The notes beneath the pieces are model-generated. The model did no database searches. It saw only the letters and a list, made by a program, of their open reading frames with translations, and was not told the DNA's origin. Below, one piece after another: positions 7,022 to 15,275 of a DNA stretch of 64,000 nucleotides. Each line of letters starts with the position of its first letter. Position 1 is the first letter of the stretch. Both the position numbers and the translations under genes were made by a program. Source of the stretch: Spartobacteria bacterium (lineage in GTDB: Bacteria; Verrucomicrobiota; Verrucomicrobiia; Chthoniobacterales; UBA10450); contig PNAA01000057.1 in assembly GCA_003169975.1 (NCBI GenBank), positions 1 to 64,000 of the forward strand, in the 5' to 3' direction.

Positions 7022-10000
7022 TTACTGAGCGTTCCCGCGGAGCGCGCGCGCCTGGTCGGCGAAGTGTTTCAGTAACTCTGCTACGACCGGGGAGGCTGGG
7101 TGCTTCTCGGCGGCGAGCTCCGGCGCTTTGTCTACCCACTGATCGTTCGCGACCGCACGGGCGAGTTCGCACAAGGCGGTAACATCCGCCCCCGCGAGCG
7201 GGGTGCGGAGTTCCGCGTGATCCCACGAGACCACGCCGCCGTCTTGCAGGGTCGCGACGACTTTGGCCGGGTCATCGGCGGAAAATTCCAGGCTCTGGAT
7301 TTTACCCGCGCAGAAAATAGGATCGGAAAGCGGCTGGCCGCTCTCCACATCCCAGACCGCGAACGCTGTCCCATAGGCCGCGGCCAGCGCCTTCCCGTCC
7401 GCCCTGAAGGCCGGCTTGGGAAGCGCACTTTGCGCGCGGAGGTCTTCGTTAGGATTCGGCGCCGAGGAGTCGAGGTTCGGATCGCTCCAGAGAGGATCGC
7501 GTCGCAGCGATCGGAGCGGCTTTGCCTCAGACTTATCCCAGACGATTACCTCGCCGCTGGCAGAGAAGGTCGCCACCCGATGGCCGTCGGCCGATATTTC
7601 CGCGCCGGTCATGTTCGCCTGCGCGAGCGTAGGTGGGGTTGGTTCGAAAGTCACCATGCCATCCTTATCCGGCCGCAGGTTCCAAAAAGTGAGACGCCCA
7701 AATTCGATCATGAGCACCTGCGAGCGATCCCGCCCAAACCCGGCCCACTCGCACGGGCCGAGCCTGCCGGATAAGAGCCTTCCATCCTTGACCGCGAAAA
7801 CCCACGCGCCGCTACCCGCGCCACCGCGTCCGGCCCCCCGGAAGCCGCTGATGATTGCTAACTCCCCATCGCCGCTGAGTTCGATGCTGCTGATCCCTTG
7901 TTGAAATAACTCTGAAGGCAACTGGATCTTCACCCTCTGGCCGCCGCGCCGTAGGACGCAGTCTCCGGATTCTTCCTCCCAGACTTCCAGGTCGTGGGTG
8001 CGGCTTTGGAAACGTAACTTACCGCTTCCCTTCTTCGTCACCGGCCCTGACTGAGTCGCCGCAGGGAAGATAGGAGGAGTAAGCTGCCAAAGCTTGACCG
8101 TCCCGTCCGAGGATCCGGTCGCGACCAGCCCTTCCTTTACGCCACACAGCGCGGTCATCTGCGCTTCATGCCGCAGAGGCCCGGAAAGCGAACCGCCATG
8201 AAAAGGAAGAACGAAAGCCTTGGTATCCTCGGCGACGACGATACTTGGCGCCAACAAACAGATAGGCGCATAAGAACTATGCCAGTCGGTCAGCAACTCA
8301 GAAGTCCCGGAGTTATCCAGAGTAAACTGGGTCAGGCAGGATCGGACGCCGCCCGAAGAGGAGTCATACCAAGGTTGCTGAACGGTCAGGGTTACCGGAG
8401 TGCTTTCGCCTTGCGAGCTCACGGTAATCTTATCCGTGAGGTCCGACTGCGCGGCGAACATCGCGAAGCCTTTCGAGTCGATGCTCCTGGCATCGCCTTT
8501 CGCAGCCGGTGAAACAGGCCAGCATCTGACTCCCCTCCCATCTGCTCCGAGAACGAAAGTGCCGCCCAGGACAAAGTCAGCAAATGGCGGTAGGTCCTGC
8601 ACCACGGGAAAGGACTGAGCCGGAGCGGGCTCGGCCCCCTTGAGCGGATGGATGGTCACGCTGCCGTCATTGAATAAGAGTCTGAGCTCCGCGGCGCTCC
8701 CAGTTACGGCGCGGATCGGACCGGCAAGGTTCGGGATCTGAAAAAGCAGGCGACCATCGGCGGCGGAGAAGGCTTTGGCTCCCTCAAGGTCCCAGACGAC
8801 AGCTAGCTGACGATCATTTGAAAACGTGCAACCGCCGTTCTCCTGGCCAATCTGCGCCGGAAGCTGAACCTGCCAGGCAGTCTTTGCGTCGAAAAGGGTG
8901 ACCGTCCCTTGCGGTAACCCTGCGGCAAGAACCCGGTCACCGCTCACTTTCAGGTCCGAAATGGAATAACAATCCAACTTCACGTTCTCCACTGCGCGCA
9001 AAGTAACAGTGTCATAGAGATGTATGGCTTGTGACTGCATCTGCATCCCATATCCCGCGGAACCGGTTGCCAGGATGATGCGGCTGGCGTCCGCATTGGT
9101 CTTAAGCGTCTGCACGGCGAGTGGCTGAGTTTGTTTCCCGGCGAGATGGGGCCATTGCCGCTGCCCGAGCAGATTGATCAAGCGGGTCGCGGCAAAAGAG
9201 TTTGATGAGTCTAACTCCAGCGACTGGGCAAGAGTCCGCAAGGCCTCATCCGCGTCGCTGCTTTCCACGAGCGATAGGGCGTGCAGATACTCGGAGAGAC
9301 TGTTTTCGCTTTTGGCCTTGCGCTCCTGCGCGCGAGCTTTGCCGGCCTGAATGACGGCGGCCACCGCGAGCACGATGGCAACAAGGGCGGCGACCGCGAC
9401 CCACGTGCGGATCGTGCGCTGCCGCGCGGTCTCCGCCTTGCGGCTGGCGATGATATATTCGGTTTGCAGCGCGGTGGGCTGGCGTTCTTTGTCCGTGCCG
9501 GCCTCCGCGAGCCATTTCTCGGCTTCGCGCAAATCGTCGCCGCGCAGGACGAAGCTGTTGTTCTTTCCTTTCGCTTCCCACTCGATCGCGCGCGTGAGCA
9601 GGCGAGTGTGCGCGCGGACCCAGTCGAGGTCCGTATCAAGTGCACTGATGAGGGTGTCGGTCGCCGCGTCGAATGGGTCGGTATCACGACCAAAGATCCA
9701 GTTCAGTTTGGCCAGCGCGTCGGGCACATCGGCGGCGTTTACCTCGCGCGCGACGAGCGGGACCATCCGTTTGTTTTGCGCGACGGCGTGCGCGATTTCC
9801 TGCGCGCAGACTTTTGAACAAACCGAATCCGGCGACAGGACAAAGATGAACGTGTCGGCACCCTCGATCGCCCGATAAATCGCCTGCATGAACTCTTCCG
9901 TGGGACGAATGCCTTCCCAATCCACCCACGCCTGGCGCCCGCGAGCCTGGAGCGCCTCCTCCAGTCGCCGGACGAATTCCTTATCTTTCCGCGAGTAGGA

Positions 10001-10054
10001 AATGAAGACGTCGTGCGCCTGCGGAGCTTCTCTAGCTGGGCTTGATGCCGCCAT
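7022..10054 (-). CDS. TIR domain - TM - WD40 protein (last gene of the putative defence operon)
   Basis: A 1010-residue protein. Residues 14-140 form a TIR domain ([27 protein letters not shown]), with Glu86 at the position expected for the catalytic Glu of NAD-cleaving TIRs. A linker ([37 protein letters not shown]) joins it to one membrane helix (about 217-238) and a short coiled coil. The remaining ~700 residues are degenerate WD40 blades (for example VATGSSDGTVKLWQL; GHRVATFSASGEVIVWDK) and a helical tail. The first ~230 residues are close to those of the upstream gene, but the propeller is unrelated in detail. Likely a membrane-tethered sensor whose activated TIR depletes NAD+. Separated by 40 bp from its paralog. 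Confidence 0.85.
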   Translation of the reverse strand: MAASSPAREAPQAHDVFISYSRKDKEFVRRLEEALQARGRQAWVDWEGIRPTEEFMQAIYRAIEGADTFIFVLSPDSVCSKVCAQEIAHAVAQNKRMVPLVAREVNAADVPDALAKLNWIFGRDTDPFDAATDTLISALDTDLDWVRAHTRLLTRAIEWEAKGKNNSFVLRGDDLREAEKWLAEAGTDKERQPTALQTEYIIASRKAETARQRTIRTWVAVAALVAIVLAVAAVIQAGKARAQERKAKSENSLSEYLHALSLVESSDADEALRTLAQSLELDSSNSFAATRLINLLGQRQWPHLAGKQTQPLAVQTLKTNADASRIILATGSAGYGMQMQSQAIHLYDTVTLRAVENVKLDCYSISDLKVSGDRVLAAGLPQGTVTLFDAKTAWQVQLPAQIGQENGGCTFSNDRQLAVVWDLEGAKAFSAADGRLLFQIPNLAGPIRAVTGSAAELRLLFNDGSVTIHPLKGAEPAPAQSFPVVQDLPPFADFVLGGTFVLGADGRGVRCWPVSPAAKGDARSIDSKGFAMFAAQSDLTDKITVSSQGESTPVTLTVQQPWYDSSSGGVRSCLTQFTLDNSGTSELLTDWHSSYAPICLLAPSIVVAEDTKAFVLPFHGGSLSGPLRHEAQMTALCGVKEGLVATGSSDGTVKLWQLTPPIFPAATQSGPVTKKGSGKLRFQSRTHDLEVWEEESGDCVLRRGGQRVKIQLPSELFQQGISSIELSGDGELAIISGFRGAGRGGAGSGAWVFAVKDGRLLSGRLGPCEWAGFGRDRSQVLMIEFGRLTFWNLRPDKDGMVTFEPTPPTLAQANMTGAEISADGHRVATFSASGEVIVWDKSEAKPLRSLRRDPLWSDPNLDSSAPNPNEDLRAQSALPKPAFRADGKALAAAYGTAFAVWDVESGQPLSDPIFCAGKIQSLEFSADDPAKVVATLQDGGVVSWDHAELRTPLAGADVTALCELARAVANDQWVDKAPELAAEKHPASPVVAELLKHFADQARALRGNAQ

Positions 10055-10094
10055 GACTTATATACCCTTAGGTGACCTGACGGACACTGCAGGC

Positions 10095-13000
10095 TCAATT
10101 CTGCTTCAGTCCCAGTAATGTGACGACCTCGCCGCGAAGCCTCTTAGTTTCGTCGTTGTCGGGAGCGAGCTTTAGCGCACGGCTTGTTAGGAAATCAGCT
10201 TCTCCCCGATCGCGGCGGGCTTCATCGGGATTAACGCCTTGTTCGAGAGCGCGATCGGCAAGACGCCGGCCCAGATGTGCGGTTACGGGAGCATTCACGG
10301 GATCGAACTGCATCGCGGCTCGCAGTCCTTCGACTGTACCCTCCTTGATCACATTCTCCAGCCATTCGGAAACTGTGACTTTCGAAAACGGAGAAATCGT
10401 CCGGCTTCTTCGGTCCGAGACGCTCCATTTTATGACTCGCTGCAACGCAGTCAATTTCGAGGACGACCCCACGAATTTCGCAGCGATCTTTTCCAGCGAT
10501 GCCTGGACTTGTTCTGGAGCCAGCAGTTTGAGATTCTCTGCCTGCCCAACGGTTTCCAAAGTCACACCGCCGGTGGCCTCAGCTAGTTCAGCGAGCAAGA
10601 GAATATCATCTTTTGTGTCCTTCTCAGTCATTGTCGCGGCATTCCAAAGCCGCGCGGTCTTATCTTCTGAGGCGGTCACTATCTGCTGGCCATCGGGACT
10701 GAACTGCGCTGACCTAACGCTCTTTTCGTGCTTCATGGGCACGCCAATTGGTTCGCCGCTGGCCGCATCCCACACCCGCGCCGTCTTATCCTCTGAGGCA
10801 GTCACTACCCGCTGGCCATCGGGACTGAACTGCGCTGACCAAACCTCGCCTCCATGCTTCATCGGCACGCCAATTGGTTTGCCGCTGGCCGCATCCCACA
10901 TTCGCGCCGTATTATCCGATGAGGCGGTCACCACCCGCTGGCTATCGGGATCGAACTGCGCTGAATAAACCTCGCGTTCATGCCTCAAGGGCTCGCCGAT
11001 TGGTTTGCCGCTGGCCGCATCCCACATTCGCGCCGTATTATCCGATGAGGCGGTCACCACCCGCTGGCTATCGGGACTGAACTGCGCTGAATAAACCCTG
11101 CCTTCGTGCTTCATCGGCACGCCAATTGGTTTGCCGCTGGCCGCATCCCACACCCGCGCCGTCTTATCCTGTGAGACGGTCACCACCCGCTGACCATCGG
11201 GACTGAACTGCGCCCAAGTAACGCCCTCTTCATGCTTCATGGGCTCACCAATTGGTTTGCCGCTGGTCGCATCCCACAGCCGCGCCGTCTTATCATACGA
11301 AGCGGTCACCACCCGTTGGCCATCGGGACTGAACTGCGTTGAATAAACCTGGTCTTCATGCTTCATGGGCTCACCAATTGGTTTACCGTTGGCCGCATCC
11401 CACAGCCGCGCCGTCCCATCCAACGAAGCGGTCGCCACCCGCTGGCCATCGGGACTGAACTGCTCTGACATGATCCTTTCTTCATGCGTCATGGGCTCGC
11501 CAATTGGTTTGCCGCTGGCCGCATCCCACAGCCGCGCCGTCTTATATGAAGCAGTCACCACTCGCTGGCCATCAGGACTGAACTGCGCTGACCAAACCTC
11601 GTCTCCATGCTTCATGGGCACGCCAATTGGTTTGCCGCTGGCCGCATCCCACAGTCGCGCCGTGTTATATGAGGCGGTTACCACCCGCTGGCCGTCGGGA
11701 CTGAACTGCGCTGAAATAACCTCGCTTTCATGCGTCATGGGCTCGCCAATTGGTTTGCCGTTGGCCGCATCCCACAGCCGCGCCGTCTTATCCAACGAAG
11801 CGGTCACCACCCGTTGGCCATCGGGACTGAACTGCGCTGACATAATCCTTTCTTCATGCGTCATGGGCTCGCCAATTGGTTTGCCGCTGGCCCCATCCCA
11901 CAGTCGCGCCGTCTTATCCCATGAGGCGGTCACCACCCGCTGGCCATCAGGACTGAACTGCGCTGAAAAAACCACGTCTCCATGCTTCATGGGCACGCCA
12001 ATTGGTTTGCCCGTGGCCGCATCCCACACCCGCGCCGTCTTATCAAATGAAGCGGTCACCACCCGCTGGCCATCGGGACTGAACTGCGCTGAAAAAACCT
12101 CGCCTTCATGCTTCATGGGCACACCAATTGGTCTGCCGCTGGCCGCATCCCACACCCGCGCCGTCTTATCCGATGAGGCGGTCACTACCCGCTGGCCATC
12201 GGGACTGAACTGCGCTGAAAAAACCCCGGCTTCGTGCTCCATCGGCACACCAATTGGTCTGCCGCTGGCCGCATCCCACACCCGCGCCGTCCCATCCCAT
12301 GAGGCGGTCACCACCCGCTGGCCATCGGGACTGAACCGCGCTGACCTAACGCTATCTTCATGCTTCATGGGCTCGCCAATTGGTTTGCCGCTGGCCGCAT
12401 CCCACACCCGCGCCGTCTTATCTTGTGAGGCGGTCACCACCCACTGACCATCGGGACTGAACTGCGCTGAAAAAACCCTCTCTTCATGCTTCATGGGCTC
12501 GCCAATTGGTTTGCCGCTGGCCGCATCCCACACCCGCGCCGTCCCATCCTCTGAGGCAGTCACCAGCCGCTGGCCATCGGGACTAAACTGCGGTGAACGG
12601 AACCCTGCATGATGCCGCATTGAAGCGGCTAATGAAATATGCCAGCCTAGCTGCGTCAGCATACTGGCCGTGAAGCCAGAGGCTTCTCGATTTTCCGGAT
12701 TCAGCCGCAACGCCTGCGCAAGGTGGGCCAAGGCTTGAGCGTTTCTGCCGCCTTCTTCTGAGTACCGAGCGAGCGAAACATTTGCCCGGCTGGCGACTTC
12801 GCTGGTCTTCTTTGTCGCAGCGACCGCAATCTGTGTTTGATCTTTCGCTTTGGCCTCCTGCCTTACCGCTTCGTGCTTTTGGCGATCCGCTTCATTTGCG
12901 TTTTTCACAGCCTCCGTCCGCTGGCTCCAGGCAACGACCGCGAGAGTGATAGCGACCACGAGTCCGAAGGTTACGGCTCCAAGCGTGATCCGTTGGCGTC

Positions 13001-13628
13001 GCGCAGCGGCTTCGCGGCTGGCAATGATGTATTGCGTTTGCAGCGCTGTGGGCTGGCGCTCTTTTTGGGAGCCAGCTTCCGCAAGCCATCGTTCAGCCGA
13101 CCGCAGATCATCACCTCGCAAAACAAAGCTGTTGCTCTTGCCGTTTGCGTTCCATTCAATTGCGCGGGTGAGCAGCCGTGTGTGTGCGTGCACCCACTTG
13201 AGATCGGTATCGAGCGCGCCGATCAGTGTATCAGTCGCCCTCTCAAAATCATCACCATCCCGACAGAAAATCCAGTTTAGTCTCGCTAGTGCTTCCGGCA
13301 CGGTAGCTGCGTCCACATCTTGTGCGATGATCGGCACCATGCGTTTGTTTTGCGCTGCCGCATGCGCTATTTCACGACCGCAGACGATTGAAGCAACCGA
13401 GTCCGGCGTAAGCACAAAAACGAAAGTGTCGGCGGCTTCGATTGCGCCATAGATAGCCTGCATGAATTCTTCGGTTGGCCGAATGCCCTCCCAATCGACC
13501 CATGCTTCGCGGCCACGGCTCTTCAGTTCATCGTCCAGGCGACGCACGAACTCTTTGTCCTTGCGAGAGTAAGAAATGAATACATCGGGTGCCCGTAGAT
13601 TTTCGTTATCTGGGGCCGCGGCTGCCAT
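10095..13628 (-). CDS. TIR domain - TM - WD40 protein with 16 near-identical WD40 repeats
   Basis: A 1177-residue protein. The TIR domain spans residues 14-140 with Glu86 (CGRE) as the probable catalytic residue. It is followed by the same linker as in its paralog ([30 protein letters not shown]), a membrane helix (about 215-237), a coiled coil ([19 protein letters not shown]) and a TPR-like stretch. Then come 16 WD40 repeats of about 42 residues built on [13 protein letters not shown]-x-[21 protein letters not shown]. Repeats differ almost only at a few positions. Repeats 8 and 9 lack two residues after VVTAS. A helical tail of ~170 residues ends the protein. Predicted role: ligand recognition by one or two propellers that triggers the TIR. 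It starts 10 bp after the patatin gene, in one operon. Confidence 0.88.
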   Translation of the reverse strand: MAAAAPDNENLRAPDVFISYSRKDKEFVRRLDDELKSRGREAWVDWEGIRPTEEFMQAIYGAIEAADTFVFVLTPDSVASIVCGREIAHAAAQNKRMVPIIAQDVDAATVPEALARLNWIFCRDGDDFERATDTLIGALDTDLKWVHAHTRLLTRAIEWNANGKSNSFVLRGDDLRSAERWLAEAGSQKERQPTALQTQYIIASREAAARRQRITLGAVTFGLVVAITLAVVAWSQRTEAVKNANEADRQKHEAVRQEAKAKDQTQIAVAATKKTSEVASRANVSLARYSEEGGRNAQALAHLAQALRLNPENREASGFTASMLTQLGWHISLAASMRHHAGFRSPQFSPDGQRLVTASEDGTARVWDAASGKPIGEPMKHEERVFSAQFSPDGQWVVTASQDKTARVWDAASGKPIGEPMKHEDSVRSARFSPDGQRVVTASWDGTARVWDAASGRPIGVPMEHEAGVFSAQFSPDGQRVVTASSDKTARVWDAASGRPIGVPMKHEGEVFSAQFSPDGQRVVTASFDKTARVWDAATGKPIGVPMKHGDVVFSAQFSPDGQRVVTASWDKTARLWDGASGKPIGEPMTHEERIMSAQFSPDGQRVVTASLDKTARLWDAANGKPIGEPMTHESEVISAQFSPDGQRVVTASYNTARLWDAASGKPIGVPMKHGDEVWSAQFSPDGQRVVTASYKTARLWDAASGKPIGEPMTHEERIMSEQFSPDGQRVATASLDGTARLWDAANGKPIGEPMKHEDQVYSTQFSPDGQRVVTASYDKTARLWDATSGKPIGEPMKHEEGVTWAQFSPDGQRVVTVSQDKTARVWDAASGKPIGVPMKHEGRVYSAQFSPDSQRVVTASSDNTARMWDAASGKPIGEPLRHEREVYSAQFDPDSQRVVTASSDNTARMWDAASGKPIGVPMKHGGEVWSAQFSPDGQRVVTASEDKTARVWDAASGEPIGVPMKHEKSVRSAQFSPDGQQIVTASEDKTARLWNAATMTEKDTKDDILLLAELAEATGGVTLETVGQAENLKLLAPEQVQASLEKIAAKFVGSSSKLTALQRVIKWSVSDRRSRTISPFSKVTVSEWLENVIKEGTVEGLRAAMQFDPVNAPVTAHLGRRLADRALEQGVNPDEARRDRGEADFLTSRALKLAPDNDETKRLRGEVVTLLGLKQN
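10630..12604 (-). repeat. Tandem WD40-encoding DNA repeats (about 126 bp x 16)
   Basis: Sixteen consecutive units of about 126 bp encode the WD40 blades of the large TIR protein. The DNA is almost identical from unit to unit (for example GCCGCTGGCCGCATCCCACA recurs with few changes), so the array is young or homogenised by recombination. Changes concentrate in the codon after GTCACCGCCTCA-type sequence and in the codons around the conserved histidine. Such arrays can change copy number by slippage and are prone to assembly collapse, so the true unit number may differ from 16. Confidence 0.85.
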
Positions 13629-13638
13629 TGCGAAATCC

Positions 13639-14772
13639 CTAGGCCGTGAAGCCGTTGAAGTGTTCTATCGCGACTTTCACGCCGACCGCTCGTCCGACTT
13701 CCTGCATCTCGGCAATGTGGTCCACCGAATCCATCTGCTGAACGTGCGCGGGATTGATCTGCTGGAGGCCGAGCGCGTCGAGTCCTTCACGGGAGAGTTC
13801 GGCATTGTAACGGACATACGTGAAGAGTTTCGACGCGTCCTTGATTCCCTGCCCGATCACATCGCCGACCTCGCGATCGAGCAGATCGCCGGCGAGGCAT
13901 TTGCCGAAGACCCGGCAAAGGAAATCCTGCTCATGCAAGGCGGCGGCCATCAAAGCCGAGGGAATGTTGCTCGCATTGTAGATGAGGTTCATCTCACGCG
14001 GCGTCAGATCTTTCTTGGCGTTCGCGCTTGCGCCAGTGCCAACTGAAATAATCAACATTCGGTCTAAGCCCGTTGGCCAGCAGAGCCGGTAAGACTCAGT
14101 TGTCGCCATTAAGAAAAGCTGGAAAGCGGGGTTGTTGTACATCGTCACGCCGCCATCCACGAAGACGAATTGCTGCGGCCCGACATCGACTACCTCTGGC
14201 GGAAAATAGGTGGGCGCGGCGGTGCTGGCCCGCACCAATTGCCAGAGCGGGAGATGAAGATTGCTGCCGTCGCCGCGAACCGCGAGATCGTTATATTTCG
14301 CGTTTGGATTATTACTCAGCGGCCACGGGGAATCGGTGGTGGCGTTGCGCAGGACGATCATGAGCAGGGTCCGGAGTTTGTCGGAGCCGAGCGTGGTCTC
14401 TTCGCCCGTCACGTCCTTGAGCATCCTGGTCAGGTTATCGTCGTCGAACTTGGTATGCAGCCGCTCCCATAGCTTTGCTGGCTGGAACATTTCCGCGCCG
14501 CTCTTGATGTAGAAGGCCCGGATGTCGTCCACGCTGAACCCGAGCGAGACAAGGGTGGCGATGATCGCGCCGGTGCTGGTACCGGCGACGTAGTCAAAGT
14601 AATCGGCCAGGACCAGGTCGGGTTTACCGCTGGCGGCGCGAAGTTCCGCTTCGATCTTAGCCAGGATTTCGACGGAGATGATCCCGCGGATACCGCCGCC
14701 GTCGCAGGCGAGAAGTTTGCGCGGTCCGGTCTTGGTGAGTTTGTCTTTGAAGGAAGAAGAAGGCTGAGTCAT
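13639..14772 (-). CDS. Patatin-like phospholipase (CapV-like effector candidate)
   Basis: A 377-residue serine lipase of the patatin fold. The oxyanion loop is DGGGIRG (residues 24-30), the nucleophile elbow is G-T-S-T-G with Ser66, and the catalytic Asp lies in FVDGGVTMYNNP. It should hydrolyse membrane phospholipids. Patatin enzymes of this size are common effectors in anti-phage systems, for example those gated by cyclic nucleotides. No cyclase gene is visible here, but a SLOG domain, which binds or makes nucleotide-derived ligands, is encoded two genes upstream. It sits between the SLATT gene (47 bp away) and the TIR-WD40 gene (10 bp away) on one transcript. Confidence 0.88.
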   Translation of the reverse strand: MTQPSSSFKDKLTKTGPRKLLACDGGGIRGIISVEILAKIEAELRAASGKPDLVLADYFDYVAGTSTGAIIATLVSLGFSVDDIRAFYIKSGAEMFQPAKLWERLHTKFDDDNLTRMLKDVTGEETTLGSDKLRTLLMIVLRNATTDSPWPLSNNPNAKYNDLAVRGDGSNLHLPLWQLVRASTAAPTYFPPEVVDVGPQQFVFVDGGVTMYNNPAFQLFLMATTESYRLCWPTGLDRMLIISVGTGASANAKKDLTPREMNLIYNASNIPSALMAAALHEQDFLCRVFGKCLAGDLLDREVGDVIGQGIKDASKLFTYVRYNAELSREGLDALGLQQINPAHVQQMDSVDHIAEMQEVGRAVGVKVAIEHFNGFTA

Positions 14773-14819
14773 AGCACGGGGATGAAAGGCGCGACTTAAC
14801 AGTCAACGCCAATGATTGA

Positions 14820-15275
14820 TCAGGTTTCGTCGGCGGGAGCGCCGTGGGCAGTTCGGTGTGTCTCAATAAACTGTGAAGTGGTGTTGACGAGGAGGTTTTC
14901 GACCCGCTCCACGAGCAATCGATTGCGCCCGGTTTCATCCGCTGTCGCGTAATCGGCCGCGCCAACCGTGTAAAGTTCCTTTTCCCGCTCGAGTGCTTCG
15001 ACCACGGTGCGGTATTGCAACCAGTTCTCGTGAAACTTGAAGAGTTTCCCGATGGCTGCCGCCACGACGACCACTCCACCGAGAATGGCCGAGATGACAC
15101 CCGCCCAATAGGCATCGTGCACCAGCCAAAGGTTCACCACTGGGATCGCGGCGCCAGCGAGCAGCGTGGCTATTTCCACCGTGTAAAAGCGGCGCTTGTT
15201 CCAGGTCGCTTTGTCGTTATGCCATTGTCGCTGTGGCTCGAGCCGGCGTTGAATGTATTCCAAGGTCTCACTCAT
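14820..15275 (-). CDS. DUF4231/SLATT-type two-TM protein
   Basis: A 151-residue protein with an amphipathic N-terminal helix (YIQRRLEPQRQWHNDKATWN), two membrane helices (about 32-52 and 57-76), and a long C-terminal helical region (FHENWLQYRTVVEALEREKE). This is the layout of the SLATT family (SMODS and SLOG associating two-TM), into which DUF4231 falls. These are thought to act as membrane pore-forming effectors. Its ATG overlaps the stop of the upstream SLOG-encoding gene (ATGA), which directly couples a SLATT to a SLOG as the family name predicts. Function in this organism is inference. Confidence 0.8.
   Translation of the reverse strand: MSETLEYIQRRLEPQRQWHNDKATWNKRRFYTVEIATLLAGAAIPVVNLWLVHDAYWAGVISAILGGVVVVAAAIGKLFKFHENWLQYRTVVEALEREKELYTVGAADYATADETGRNRLLVERVENLLVNTTSQFIETHRTAHGAPADET

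Noticed and set aside
11365-12447. A 360-residue plus-strand frame across the WD40 block
   Set aside because: It is the antisense shadow of a protein-coding repeat; no start context and no family sequence.
10630-12604. CRISPR array or DNA satellite in the repeated block
   Set aside because: The repeats are about 126 bp, contiguous without unique spacers and in frame with a WD40 protein.
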